Notes under the pieces: model-generated
The model's database searches: none
Seen by the model: only the letters and a program-made list of their open reading frames with translations
Told to the model about the DNA's origin: nothing
Translations under genes and position numbers: made by a program
Shown: piece by piece, positions 8,215 through 18,992 of the stretch
How positions within the stretch are numbered: position 1 is the first letter of the stretch
Layout: each line of letters begins with the position of its first letter
Assembly (NCBI RefSeq): GCF_003938655.1
Contig: NZ_RJJT01000015.1
Span: 109,834 to 173,833, forward strand
Source of the DNA: Rhizobium pisi
GTDB taxonomy: Bacteria; Pseudomonadota; Alphaproteobacteria; Rhizobiales; Rhizobiaceae
Length of the DNA stretch: 64,000 bases
Direction: 5' to 3'

Positions 8215-9525
8215 ATGGTCAAGTGTTCCCTCATCCGCGCTCTAATGGTCATTGCAGGCCTGATTGGGGTCGCAGCGTTTACGACTCCGGCAAACGCGGT
8301 ACTCACCCTCGATCTTCGGAAGGGCAATATTCAGCCGCTGCCTATTGCGGTAACCGACTTCCTGCAGGGCGATATGGGCGCGCAGGTTTCGCAGGTGATC
8401 GCCGCCGACCTGCAGCGCTCCGGCCTTTTCGCGCCGATTAACAAGAGCGCCTTCATTGAGAAGATCTCCAATCCGGATGCCGCGCCGCGCTTCGAGGACT
8501 GGAAGGTCATCAACGCACAGGCGTTGGTCACCGGTCGCGTGACGCAGGAGGCCGATGGCCGTCTTCGCGCCGAATTCCGTCTCTGGGATCCCTTCGCCGG
8601 CCAGCAGATGACCGGTCAGCAATTCTATACGCAGCCGGAGAACTGGCGCCGCGTCGCTCACATCATCGCCGACGCGATCTACAAGCAGATCACTGGTGAA
8701 GAGGGCTATTTCGATACCCGTGTCGTCTTCGTTTCCGAATCCGGCACCAAGCAGCAGCGCAAGCGTCAGCTGGCGATCATGGATCAGGACGGTTTCAATA
8801 TCCGGATGCTGACGGACGGCAGCGATCTCGTGCTGACGCCGCGCTTCTCGCCGAGCCGGCAGGAAGTCACCTACATGTCCTTTGCCAACCAGCAGCCGCG
8901 CGTCTATCTGCTGCAGCTCGAAACCGGGCAGCGCGAAGTCGTCGGCAACTTCCCGGGCATGACCTTCTCGCCGCGCTTTTCTCCTGATGGCCAGAAGGTG
9001 ATCATGAGCTTGCAGCAGGAAGGCAATTCCAACATCTACACGATGGACCTGCGTTCGCGCACGACGACGCGGCTGACTTCGACGGCTGCGATCGACACTT
9101 CGCCTTCCTATTCGCCTGACGGCGCGCGTGTCAGCTTCGAAAGCGACCGTGGTGGAAAGCCGCAGATCTATGTGATGAATGCCGACGGCTCGGGCCAGAC
9201 CCGCATTTCCTTCGGCGACGGCTCCTATTCGACGCCGGTCTGGTCGCCGCGCGGCGATCTGATCGCCTTCACCAAGCAGGCCGGCGGCAAGTTCTCGATC
9301 GGCGTGATGAAGCCGGATGGTTCGGGCGAGCGCATCCTGACGACCGGCTTCCACAACGAGGGTCCGACCTGGGCGCCGAATGGCCGCGTGCTGATGTTCT
9401 TCCGCCAGGCAGCGGGGGCGGGCGGTCCGCAGCTCTATTCGATTGATCTGACCGGTTACAATGAACAGCTCGTCAAGACGCCGAGCTACGGTTCCGACCC
9501 GGCCTGGTCACCGCTTCTGGAGTAG
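8215..9525 (+). CDS. tolB: Tol-Pal periplasmic protein TolB
   Basis: 436 residues. A signal peptide is seen at 1-28 (ending TTPANA before VLTLDL), then the N-terminal alpha/beta domain (about 30-165) and a six-bladed beta-propeller of WD40-like PD40 repeats with recurring FSPDGQKV, YSPDGARV, WSPRGDLI and WAPNGRVL. TolB is the soluble periplasmic partner that switches between TolA and Pal. Length is normal. It starts 24 bases after the tolA-tail remnant and is followed by pal. Confidence 0.96.
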   Translation: MVKCSLIRALMVIAGLIGVAAFTTPANAVLTLDLRKGNIQPLPIAVTDFLQGDMGAQVSQVIAADLQRSGLFAPINKSAFIEKISNPDAAPRFEDWKVINAQALVTGRVTQEADGRLRAEFRLWDPFAGQQMTGQQFYTQPENWRRVAHIIADAIYKQITGEEGYFDTRVVFVSESGTKQQRKRQLAIMDQDGFNIRMLTDGSDLVLTPRFSPSRQEVTYMSFANQQPRVYLLQLETGQREVVGNFPGMTFSPRFSPDGQKVIMSLQQEGNSNIYTMDLRSRTTTRLTSTAAIDTSPSYSPDGARVSFESDRGGKPQIYVMNADGSGQTRISFGDGSYSTPVWSPRGDLIAFTKQAGGKFSIGVMKPDGSGERILTTGFHNEGPTWAPNGRVLMFFRQAAGAGGPQLYSIDLTGYNEQLVKTPSYGSDPAWSPLLE

Positions 9526-9598
9526 CAGGCGCGGCAATGCCTTTATGTCGCCCCAGAATCATGAAAACCGGGCGGCTACGGGACAAATCAGTAAATTG

Positions 9599-9606
9599 TT
9601 AACCAT
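9599..9606. promoter_or_regulatory. TTAACCAT motif in the pal upstream region
   Basis: TTAACCAT, a possible CtrA half-site, followed by the palindrome GGTTAACC at 9621-9628. No full TTAA-N7-TTAA is present. The 151-base tolB-pal gap could carry a pal promoter. Confidence 0.25.
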
Positions 9607-9676
9607 AATCTTTGAGGGGCGGTTAACCGAGTGCGGTTACTGTCCGGAAACCCTGAAATCGCAAGGAGACCCGGCC

Positions 9677-10210
9677 ATGAGCCGAATTCACACCCCGGCA
9701 ATGAGCCGCATGCAGAATTTCGCCCGCAACCCTGTCATGATCGCGCTTGTCGCCGGTCTCGCGCTTGCAAGCTGCGCAAAGAAGAACGGCGGCATGCCGA
9801 ACAGCGCCGGCGATATGGGCCTCGGCGCCGGTGCAGCAACGCCGGGCTCGGCCCAGGACTTCACGGTCAATGTCGGCGACCGCATCTTCTTCGATACCGA
9901 CTCCTCGTCGATCCGCGCCGATGCCTCCCAGACGCTCGACCGTCAGGCTCAGTGGCTCGCCCGCTATCCGAACTACCAGATCACCGTCGAAGGCCACGCC
10001 GACGAACGCGGTACCCGCGAATACAACCTGGCGCTCGGCGCCCGCCGTGCTTCTGCCGCCAAGGATTACCTTGCTTCGCGCGGCGTTCCCGCACAGCGCA
10101 TGAAGACGATTTCCTACGGCAAGGAACGTCCGGTCGCCGTCTGCGACGATATTTCCTGCTGGTCGCAGAACCGCCGCGCAGTCACCGTACTCGGCGGCGC
10201 CGGCTCGTAA
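9677..10210 (+). CDS. pal: peptidoglycan-associated lipoprotein Pal
   Basis: 177 residues. The N-terminal signal has a lipobox LALASC near residue 34, so the mature protein is anchored in the outer membrane. The C-terminal OmpA-like domain has the peptidoglycan-binding core VEGHADERGTREYNLALGARRA. Pal links the outer membrane to peptidoglycan and is recycled by Tol action. The frame is open further upstream, but the ATG at 9677 follows AAGGAGAC and fits the family. A strong hairpin terminator follows. Confidence 0.96.
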   Translation: MSRIHTPAMSRMQNFARNPVMIALVAGLALASCAKKNGGMPNSAGDMGLGAGAATPGSAQDFTVNVGDRIFFDTDSSSIRADASQTLDRQAQWLARYPNYQITVEGHADERGTREYNLALGARRASAAKDYLASRGVPAQRMKTISYGKERPVAVCDDISCWSQNRRAVTVLGGAGS

Positions 10211-10235
10211 TCTCCAGGCAATGCCCGGTTTTTCA

Positions 10236-10267
10236 AAGGCGGTCCCGCGGGGCCGCCTTTTCTTTTT
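10236..10267 (+). terminator. rho-independent terminator after pal
   Basis: A GC-rich stem GGCGG-CCC/GGG-CCGCC with one bulged T, flanked by AA/TT pairing and followed by TTTTCTTTTT. It separates pal from cpoB, so cpoB probably has its own promoter or depends on read-through. Confidence 0.85.
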
Positions 10268-10369
10268 GACCACACTTTGGCCAGACTCCGTTGCTTTTTG
10301 ACAGCAATTGGAAAAATCTCCTGTTCGTGCCATCGAGGCGCGAAGAATCACTGGGACAGGACGATACAT

Positions 10370-11359
10370 ATGAAGAAACTTGTCGTGGCAGGCATGCTGT
10401 GCCTCGCGGCTGTGACCGGGAGCGAAAGGGCGGCCTATTCCGCTTCGTTCTTCGGGCTGCATCTCGGCGGGCGGCCGGCGGAAAATCAGTCGGCGCCGCC
10501 TGTTGTCAAGGTGCAGAGCGGCGATGCGGAGGTCCGCGTACAGCAGCTCGAGGACCAGATGCGGCAGCTGAACGGCCGGATCGAGGAGATGAGCTTTCAG
10601 CTTCTCCAGATGCAGGAGACGATCCGCAAGCAGCAGGAAGACAATGAATTCCGCTTCCAGCAGCTCGAAAAGACAGGCACCGGCGGCGGTGCGGCCAAGG
10701 CACCCGTCAAGAAAAGCGAAACCGATCCCGCTCCGGCAGCCTCCGGCAGCGACGACATCGCCAAGGTGATCCAAGCACCACAGGGAGCCGAAACGGCTCC
10801 CTCCACCAAGGTGCCGGACAATAACGGCCTCGGCCAGCCGCCGAAGGAGCTTGGCTCGATCGAATTCGACAAAAATGGCAATCCGATCGGTGGATCCGTC
10901 GACGACAATGCCACAATCGGCTCCGGGCCGATTCCTGATGCCAATAGCGGAACGCCGCAACAGACCGCTTCGCTCGGCAGCGAGGCCGATCAGTACAAGT
11001 CCGCCTACGGTCATGTGCTTTCCGGCGACTACGGCACGGCCGAGCAGGAATTCACGCAGTACATCACCCGTTACCCGAGCAGCGCGCGGGCGGCGGACGC
11101 CAATTTCTGGCTCGGCGAAGCGCTCTATTCGCAGGGCAAGTACAATGAGGCGGCAAAGACCTTCCTCAATGCGCATCAGAAATACAGCACATCGGAGAAG
11201 GCGCCGGAAATGCTGCTGAAGCTCGGCATGTCGCTTGCTGCCCTCGACAATACCGAGACGGCCTGCGCGACGCTGCGCGAAGTCTCGAAGCGTTATCCGA
11301 AGGCCTCACGCGCCGTCATAACCAAGGTTGCGAGCGAACAGAAACGCCTCGCCTGCTAG
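10370..11359 (+). CDS. cpoB: cell-division coordinator CpoB (YbgF)
   Basis: 329 residues. It has a signal peptide (about 1-24, ending AAYSA), a short coiled coil (about 50-95, QQLEDQMRQLNGRIEEMSFQLLQ), a Pro/Asp/Gly-rich linker, and C-terminal TPR repeats (about 205-325; AYGHVLSGDYGTAEQEFTQY, WLGEALYSQGKYNEAAKTF). CpoB is periplasmic and coordinates Tol-Pal with peptidoglycan synthesis at the septum. The ATG at 10370 is chosen over a frame opening at 10277 because it gives a proper signal peptide and follows GGGACAGG. Confidence 0.93.
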   Translation: MKKLVVAGMLCLAAVTGSERAAYSASFFGLHLGGRPAENQSAPPVVKVQSGDAEVRVQQLEDQMRQLNGRIEEMSFQLLQMQETIRKQQEDNEFRFQQLEKTGTGGGAAKAPVKKSETDPAPAASGSDDIAKVIQAPQGAETAPSTKVPDNNGLGQPPKELGSIEFDKNGNPIGGSVDDNATIGSGPIPDANSGTPQQTASLGSEADQYKSAYGHVLSGDYGTAEQEFTQYITRYPSSARAADANFWLGEALYSQGKYNEAAKTFLNAHQKYSTSEKAPEMLLKLGMSLAALDNTETACATLREVSKRYPKASRAVITKVASEQKRLAC

Positions 11360-11369
11360 GCCTGCCGGC

Positions 11370-12842
11370 ATGTCCGCCGAAGGCACGTCATCGCCTCGAC
11401 TGGCGATTCGCCAGTTTCTCCTCTCGCTCCAATGCCCAGCGCGCATTCTCGTCGCGGTATCGGGCGGCAGCGATTCCATCGGCCTGCTTCTTCTCCTCGA
11501 CGAAGCCGTGAAGGCCGCACCCCACCTCAAGATTTCCCTTTGCGCCGCAACCGTCGACCACGCGCTGCGCGCCGGCTCCGCAGACGAGGCGCGTGAGGTC
11601 GCTGCCCTCTGCGCATCGCTCGGCATCCCCCATACTGTCGCGATCTGGCAGGGCGACAAGCCGAAAACCGGCATCATGGCGGCCGCCCGGGAGGCCCGCT
11701 ACAGCCTTTTGGCCGAGGCAGCGGAAGCGCTCGGCGCCAATCTCATCGTCACCGGCCATACCTTCGACGACCAGCATGAAACACTGCGGATGCGCGGGAT
11801 GCGAACGGAGCAGGTTTCATCAGGTATTGCCGATGCGGTCCACTTCGATCGCCGCGTCTGGATATTGCGACCGCTTCTGTTTTCTACCCGAGCAGATATC
11901 CGCACCTTCCTGGAAGAGCGCGGCGTACCGTGGATCGACGACCCGAGCAACGAGGATGCGAAGTACGAGCGCGTGCGCATGCGCCGACAGCTTTCCGCCG
12001 ACCTTGCGGCAGGGATGGATGTTCGCCCGACCTGGGAAGAGCGGCTGGCTCTTTCGTCCCGGGGGGGCGAATGGCTGGATCGGCATTTCCGGCTTCACGG
12101 CGGCCTGCTTGGGCACGTGATGCCTGAAGGCCTGAGTGAGGATCGCGCACTCGTCGATTATGCACTCGGCCGTCTGGCGGCTGTCTTCGGCGGGCAGCCG
12201 TTTGCGCCGGGGAGGGCGCAGATGGAGCGCGTTCTTGCTTTCGCCGCCGGCGGTGAACCCGGGCGAATGACCGCGGGGGGGGTGGTGTTCGATCTGCGGC
12301 GTGATGGGCTTTACCTGGTGCGGGAAAGCCGGGGGATATTGCCTCTGGTATTGCAGCCAGGAGAGGCTGGGGTTTGGGATGGCAGGTTCGAGGTTGCGAA
12401 CGACCTGCCATTCGACGTGAAGATAGAGGCGGCGGGCATGACGGCGCAACCTCGTTCCTCCCTCATTCCTGTGCTTGTCACAGGAATCCAGCCACCGCGC
12501 GTCGGCGCGGTGATTGATTCAACGATGCGTGATGCGTCTCCCGCGCCCAAGGACTTGGGCGCACTGGATTCCTGTGACGAGCACAGGAATGAGGGAGTAG
12601 GCGGGGGCCTTCCCAAGGCAGCATGGAAGCGCGCCATCGCTTCGGCGCCGGCTTTATTCGCCGGAGGAGCCCCTTTATCCGAGGAATCTGTCCGGATGGT
12701 CGAGCTGACGCCCTATTTCGCGCCCTTCGACCGCTTTTTGACACGATTTGATTTCATCTTTGCCAACAGGCTTTCGGCTGTTTTCGCAACGGCGCCCTAT
12801 GCGGGGCTGCCTTTAAGAAGTATTGACGGAAAAACCATCTGA
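11370..12842 (+). CDS. tilS: tRNA(Ile)-lysidine synthase carrying an internal palindromic insert
   Basis: About 490 residues. TilS adds lysine to C34 of the CAU anticodon of the minor isoleucine tRNA so that it reads AUA. The ATP-binding PP-loop AVSGGSDSIG lies near residue 30, and VTGHTFDDQHETLRMRGMR is the usual second motif. The ATG at 11370, 10 bases after cpoB, is preferred. Oddity: codons for about residues 363-410 are formed by a 140-base palindromic repeat (12458-12597) that stays open in this frame and adds a segment including SLIPVLVTGIQPPR. It lies in the C-terminal region, away from the catalytic loop. Confidence 0.92.
   Translation: MSAEGTSSPRLAIRQFLLSLQCPARILVAVSGGSDSIGLLLLLDEAVKAAPHLKISLCAATVDHALRAGSADEAREVAALCASLGIPHTVAIWQGDKPKTGIMAAAREARYSLLAEAAEALGANLIVTGHTFDDQHETLRMRGMRTEQVSSGIADAVHFDRRVWILRPLLFSTRADIRTFLEERGVPWIDDPSNEDAKYERVRMRRQLSADLAAGMDVRPTWEERLALSSRGGEWLDRHFRLHGGLLGHVMPEGLSEDRALVDYALGRLAAVFGGQPFAPGRAQMERVLAFAAGGEPGRMTAGGVVFDLRRDGLYLVRESRGILPLVLQPGEAGVWDGRFEVANDLPFDVKIEAAGMTAQPRSSLIPVLVTGIQPPRVGAVIDSTMRDASPAPKDLGALDSCDEHRNEGVGGGLPKAAWKRAIASAPALFAGGAPLSEESVRMVELTPYFAPFDRFLTRFDFIFANRLSAVFATAPYAGLPLRSIDGKTI
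12458..12597. repeat. rhizobial palindromic mosaic element inside tilS
   Basis: Outer arms of 34 bases (12458-12491 and 12564-12597) are inverted copies with one mismatch; each starts CTCCCTCATTCCTGTG or its complement. Between them are two smaller hairpins: CACCGCGC/GCGCGGTG (12493-12512) and GCGCCCAA/TTGGGCGC (12543-12562). The multi-palindrome layout resembles the intergenic mosaic elements known from Rhizobium. Here it is translated in frame as part of TilS. Confidence 0.85.
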
Positions 12843-12939
12843 CCTGGGGGATCGCCTTGGCAACAGCGCGGCGCAACCCTATGTTAGAGAAGAATAAGAC
12901 GGTCGCCATGAGGCGGCTGTTCCAGTGCTGGGGAGTTCG

Positions 12940-14871
<1,932 letters not shown>

Positions 14872-14892
14872 ACGGCGCCAACCAACTCGAAC

Positions 14893-14929
14893 AAGGCCGG
14901 ATTTCCAAAGCGGGAGATCCGGCCTTTTT
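14893..14929 (+). terminator. terminator after ftsH
   Basis: Stem AAGGCCGGAT/ATCCGGCCTT (10 bp) with a 14-base loop and a run of T. Confidence 0.88.
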
Positions 14930-15112
14930 CATTGGTAACGGGATATAATCATTTTTCTTGCTAATTTACGTGCCGATCGCCGCATTTTGTGGCATTCCGC
15001 TGAATTGAGGCAAGCATGAATCACGCTTCTGGATTGGCGACATTCCATGGAAGCCAGATCGCTTGGAACGATGCGCGGCCTTGAATGGCGCGCGAAAAGC
15101 GCAGGAGTGCAG

Positions 15113-16465
15113 ATGAAAAGACGCTATTTCGGGACCGACGGCATTCGCGGCCAATCCAACGTCTTCCCGATGACGCCGGATCTCGCCATGCGGGTCGGCA
15201 TTGCCGCCGGCACGATTTTCCGCCGCGGCAACCACCGCCACCGCGTCGTCATCGGCAAGGATACCCGTCTTTCCGGCTATATGCTGGAGAATGCCATGGT
15301 CGCGGGCTTCACGGCCGCCGGCCTCGATGCCTTCATTCTCGGCCCGATCCCGACGCCTGCCGTCGCCATGCTGACGCGCTCACTGCGCTGCGATATCGGC
15401 GTGATGATCTCCGCTTCGCACAATCCTTACGAGGATAACGGCATCAAGCTCTTCGGCCCCGACGGTTACAAGCTTTCCGACGACATCGAGGCCGAGATCG
15501 AGGACCTGCTCGAAAAAGACCTGAACCAACAGCTCGCCAAATCCGACGATATCGGCCGCGCCAAGCGCGTCGATGGCGTGCATGACCGTTATATCGAACA
15601 TGCCAAGCGCACGCTGCCGCGCGACGTGACATTGCAGGGTCTGAGGATTGCGATCGACTGCGCCAATGGCGCTGCCTACAAGGTGGCGCCTGCCGTGCTC
15701 TGGGAGCTCGGTGCTGACGTCGTCACCATCGGCAACGAGCCGAACGGCACCAACATCAATCTCAATTGCGGCTCCACCAGCCCCGTCGCGCTGCAGAAGA
15801 AGGTCGACGAAGTGCGCGCCGATATCGGCATCGCCCTCGACGGCGACGCAGACCGCGTCATCATCGTCGACGAGAACGGTTCGATCGTCGACGGCGACCA
15901 GCTGATGGCCGTCATTGCCGAGAGCTGGGCCGAAAGCCAGCAGCTGCGGGGCAACGGGATCGTCGCGACCGTGATGTCCAATCTCGGTCTGGAGCGTTTC
16001 CTCGAAGGGCGCGGCATGGGACTTGCCCGCACGAAAGTCGGCGACCGTTACGTCGTCGAGCATATGCGCCAGCACAATTACAATGTCGGCGGTGAACAGT
16101 CCGGCCATATCGTGCTCTCGGATTACGGCACGACCGGCGACGGGCTCGTTGCAGCGCTGCAGATCCTTGCCGCGGTCAAGCGCACTGGCCGCACCGTCAG
16201 TGAGGTCTGCCGCCGTTTCGAGCCGGTGCCGCAGCTCCTGCGCAATGTCCGCATTAGCGGCGGCAAGCCGCTGGAGGATATCCAGGTGCAGAAGGCGATC
16301 GCCGATGCCGAAGCCGAACTCGCCAGGAACGGCCGCCTCGTCATTCGACCATCGGGCACCGAGCCGCTGATCCGCGTCATGGCCGAAGGCGACGACCGCT
16401 CCCAGATCGAGCGCATCGTCAACGAGCTGATCGGCACGATCTCGAACGTCCGCACCGCCGCCTGA
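15113..16465 (+). CDS. glmM: phosphoglucosamine mutase
   Basis: 450 residues, the standard size. GlmM isomerises glucosamine-6-phosphate to glucosamine-1-phosphate for UDP-GlcNAc, feeding peptidoglycan and lipopolysaccharide. Visible motifs are YFGTDGIRG at the N-terminus, the phosphoserine loop ISASHNPYEDNGIKLF near residue 102, the magnesium loop DGDADR near 243, and the phosphate-binding RPSGTEPLIRVM near 418. The start at 15113 has GCAGGAG upstream; an earlier in-frame ATG is ignored. The ftsH-glmM order is common in alphaproteobacteria. A terminator follows. Confidence 0.96.
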   Translation: MKRRYFGTDGIRGQSNVFPMTPDLAMRVGIAAGTIFRRGNHRHRVVIGKDTRLSGYMLENAMVAGFTAAGLDAFILGPIPTPAVAMLTRSLRCDIGVMISASHNPYEDNGIKLFGPDGYKLSDDIEAEIEDLLEKDLNQQLAKSDDIGRAKRVDGVHDRYIEHAKRTLPRDVTLQGLRIAIDCANGAAYKVAPAVLWELGADVVTIGNEPNGTNINLNCGSTSPVALQKKVDEVRADIGIALDGDADRVIIVDENGSIVDGDQLMAVIAESWAESQQLRGNGIVATVMSNLGLERFLEGRGMGLARTKVGDRYVVEHMRQHNYNVGGEQSGHIVLSDYGTTGDGLVAALQILAAVKRTGRTVSEVCRRFEPVPQLLRNVRISGGKPLEDIQVQKAIADAEAELARNGRLVIRPSGTEPLIRVMAEGDDRSQIERIVNELIGTISNVRTAA

Positions 16466-16488
16466 TCCCTGTGATGGCAGATTATCGA

Positions 16489-16517
16489 AAGCCGGTGCGC
16501 AAGCGCCGGCTTTTTTA
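16489..16517 (+). terminator. terminator after glmM
   Basis: Stem AAGCCGGTGC/GCGCCGGCTT (one G-T pair) with loop GCAA, followed by TTTTTT. Confidence 0.88.
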
Positions 16518-16609
16518 TTGCGCCTGCTGGCCGCCGCGATCTTCTGCCGGGCTCAGAGCCTTTGTTGCAGGCCGCTGAGATGCCTAGGCGTCAAGGTAAA
16601 TAATCGTGG

Positions 16610-16625
16610 TTAAGCAGGTTTTAAC
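16610..16625. promoter_or_regulatory. candidate CtrA box upstream of the outer-membrane protein gene
   Basis: TTAA-GCAGGTT-TTAAC, a full match to the CtrA consensus TTAA-N7-TTAA, 85 bases before the next ATG. Confidence 0.5.
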
Positions 16626-16709
16626 GTTTCCAATCCATTATCCATCCAAAGCGTACCAGATTGGCAGCGACTGAACCTGCCGACGCAACGGGATTTTGGA
16701 GTGGGATCC

Positions 16710-17546
16710 ATGAAAAGAAGCTTGTCCGGCATCTTCGCCGCATTGTTGATCGCGACAAACGCCTATTCCGCGGACCTCGCTCCTGCCGAGCCGATCCCGG
16801 AACAGCCGCCTGAGGTGACGGTCACTGAAGCAACCGGCTGGTACCTGCGCGGCGATGTCGGCTATGCCTTCACCGATCTGCGCGGCGCCCGCTATTTCCA
16901 GGGCAGCAACGCCACGGAAGTCGATTTCGACCGCTCGGACCTCGATGACGCTTGGACCGTCGGCGGCGGTGTTGGTTACCAGATCAACAGCTACCTGCGC
17001 ACCGATCTGACCTTCGACTATCTCACACAGGCGGATTTCCATGGCTCCACGGTTGGCCAGTGCGGCTTCCCGCTGGTGGATTGCACCTCGCGTGACTCCT
17101 CCTCGCTCACCGCCTACACGCTGCTTGCCAACGCCTATGTCGATCTCGGCACTTATGGCTACGTCACGCCTTATGTCGGCGCCGGTATCGGTGGTTCCTA
17201 CGTAAAGTGGAAGAACCTGAAGAACGTCGCCTGCGCCGATGACGGCAGCTTCTGCGACGACGAGGTCACCCATGGCGGCAAGGGCAACTGGCGCTTTACC
17301 TACGCCCTCATGGCCGGCGCCTCGATCGACGTGACCTGCAACATCAAGGCCGATGTCGGCTATCGCTACCTGCATATCGACGGCGGCAACATGTTCGGCT
17401 ACGCCGAAAATGGCGGCCCCGGCCGCGACAAGGGTCTCAGCGCCCACGAAGCCCGCATCGGCGCGCGCTACCTCTTCGGTGGTTGTGCCCAGCCGGTCGC
17501 CTACGAGCCGCCGGCAATCCCGCTGCAGCAGCCGGTCTACAAGTAA
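16710..17546 (+). CDS. outer-membrane beta-barrel protein (Omp25/RopB-like)
   Basis: 278 residues. A signal peptide (about 1-22, ending NAYSA before DLAP) leads into an eight-strand-type barrel with alternating hydrophobic strands: GWYLRGDVGYAF, AWTVGGGVGYQI, LRTDLTFDYL, GYVTPYVGAGIGGSYV, IKADVGYRYLHIDGG and ARIGARYLFGG. This pattern is that of the small rhizobial/Brucella surface barrels (Omp25, Omp31, RopB). Two Cys pairs (CGFPLVDC and CADDGSFC) may form disulfides in surface loops, and the barrel is followed by a Pro-rich tail. The ATG at 16710 is chosen over a GTG at 16701. Exact role unknown. Confidence 0.85.
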   Translation: MKRSLSGIFAALLIATNAYSADLAPAEPIPEQPPEVTVTEATGWYLRGDVGYAFTDLRGARYFQGSNATEVDFDRSDLDDAWTVGGGVGYQINSYLRTDLTFDYLTQADFHGSTVGQCGFPLVDCTSRDSSSLTAYTLLANAYVDLGTYGYVTPYVGAGIGGSYVKWKNLKNVACADDGSFCDDEVTHGGKGNWRFTYALMAGASIDVTCNIKADVGYRYLHIDGGNMFGYAENGGPGRDKGLSAHEARIGARYLFGGCAQPVAYEPPAIPLQQPVYK

Positions 17547-17566
17547 TTCAATCTCTTGCAATCAGA

Positions 17567-17594
17567 AAGCCGCCCGACCCAGGGCGGCTTTTTT
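17567..17594 (+). terminator. terminator after the outer-membrane protein gene
   Basis: Stem AAGCCGCCC/GGGCGGCTT with loop GACCCA-type sequence and six T. Confidence 0.88.
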
Positions 17595-17670
17595 CGTTTC
17601 GGCCACCTCGCCTGCGTCAAAATATCTTCCGCTTGCGACACTTCGATGTTGACTATGAAGCGTCCGATCC

Positions 17671-17732
17671 ATAAACACGGCGGCGGGACACCCTTCCCCA
17701 ACGAAGGGCTTTCTATCTGAGAGGATAGCATC
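17671..17732 (+). ncRNA. candidate serC leader RNA motif
   Basis: Directly before serC are two small hairpins: CCCTTC/GAAGGG (17691-17696, 17703-17708) and CTATC/GATAG (17713-17717, 17724-17728). The second encloses the Shine-Dalgarno GAGAGG. An alphaproteobacterial 'serC' RNA motif is known upstream of serC-serA, and position, size and ribosome-site sequestration fit it. A TTGACT at 17649-17654 may be the -35 element. I could not compare with the covariance model. Confidence 0.5.
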
Positions 17733-18911
17733 ATGGCGAAGACCGCAAAGCCGGACATCCGTCCGCAAAATACTCATTTTTCTTCTGGCCCCTGCTCGAA
17801 GCGCCCCGGTTGGTCGCTCGACGCCCTTTCCGGCGCGGCTCTCGGCCGTTCACACCGCGCGAAGGTCGGCAAGGCCAAGCTCAAGCAGGCCATTGACCTT
17901 ACCCGTGAAATTCTTCAGGTGCCGGCGGATTACCGCATCGGCATCGTTCCGGCGTCCGACACCGGCGCCGTCGAAATGGCGCTCTGGTCGCTGCTCGGCG
18001 AACGCGGCGTCGACATGCTCGCCTGGGAAAGCTTCGGCGCCGGCTGGGTCACCGATGTCGTCAAGCAGCTGAAGCTCAAGGACGTGCGCAGGCTTGAAGC
18101 CGGCTACGGCGAACTCCCCGACCTCTCGACCGTGGATTTCGACCGCGATGTCGTCTTCACCTGGAACGGCACCACCTCGGGCGTGCGCGTGCCGAACGCC
18201 GATTTCATCCCGGCCGACCGCAAGGGCCTGACGATCTGCGACGCGACTTCGGCCGCCTTTGCGCAGGAACTCGATTTCGCCAAGCTCGACGTCGTCACCT
18301 TCTCCTGGCAGAAGGTTCTGGGCGGCGAGGGCGCGCATGGCGTCATCATTCTTTCGCCGCGCGCCGTCGAGCGTCTGGTCACTTATACGCCGGCCTGGCC
18401 GCTGCCGAAGATCTTCCGCATGACTTCGGGCGGCAAGCTGACGGAAGGCATCTTCCAGGGCGAGACGATCAACACGCCGTCGATGCTTTGCGTCGAGGAC
18501 TATATCGACGCGCTGGTCTGGGCCAAGGGCCTCGGCGGCCTCAAGGCGCTGATTGCGCGCGCCGACGCCAATGCCAAGGTCATTCACGATTTCGTCGCGG
18601 CAAACGACTGGATCGCCAATCTCGCCGTCAAGGCGGAAACGGCCTCCAATACCTCCGTCTGCCTGAAGATCGTCGACAAGGACATCACGGCCCTCGATGA
18701 CGACGGCCAGGCGAATTTCGCCAAGGGTCTCGTCGGCCTCCTTGAAAAGGAAGGCGTTGCCTTCGATGTCGGCCACTACCGCGACGCACCGTCCGGCCTG
18801 CGTATCTGGGCGGGTGCCACGATCGAAGCATCAGACATGCAGAAGCTGATGCCTTGGCTTTCCTGGGCCTTCGAAACGCAGAAAGCCCAGCTTTCTCAGG
18901 CCGCAGCCTGA
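17733..18911 (+). CDS. serC: phosphoserine aminotransferase
   Basis: 392 residues, PLP-dependent class V aminotransferase. It makes 3-phosphoserine from 3-phosphohydroxypyruvate and glutamate, the second step of serine synthesis, and also acts in vitamin B6 synthesis. The N-terminal NTHFSSGPCSKRPGW is typical of the alphaproteobacterial form. The PLP lysine lies in TFSWQKVLGGEGAHG near residue 195. Good start with GAGAGG upstream inside the leader hairpin. serA follows 81 bases downstream, and no terminator separates them, so they form an operon. Confidence 0.95.
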   Translation: MAKTAKPDIRPQNTHFSSGPCSKRPGWSLDALSGAALGRSHRAKVGKAKLKQAIDLTREILQVPADYRIGIVPASDTGAVEMALWSLLGERGVDMLAWESFGAGWVTDVVKQLKLKDVRRLEAGYGELPDLSTVDFDRDVVFTWNGTTSGVRVPNADFIPADRKGLTICDATSAAFAQELDFAKLDVVTFSWQKVLGGEGAHGVIILSPRAVERLVTYTPAWPLPKIFRMTSGGKLTEGIFQGETINTPSMLCVEDYIDALVWAKGLGGLKALIARADANAKVIHDFVAANDWIANLAVKAETASNTSVCLKIVDKDITALDDDGQANFAKGLVGLLEKEGVAFDVGHYRDAPSGLRIWAGATIEASDMQKLMPWLSWAFETQKAQLSQAAA

Positions 18912-18992
18912 TGTGATCGCATCCGGCTCCGCCACTGGCGGAGCCCAGCATCCCCATTCATTCATCGCTGAACACTTTTGAAGGAGGCCACA

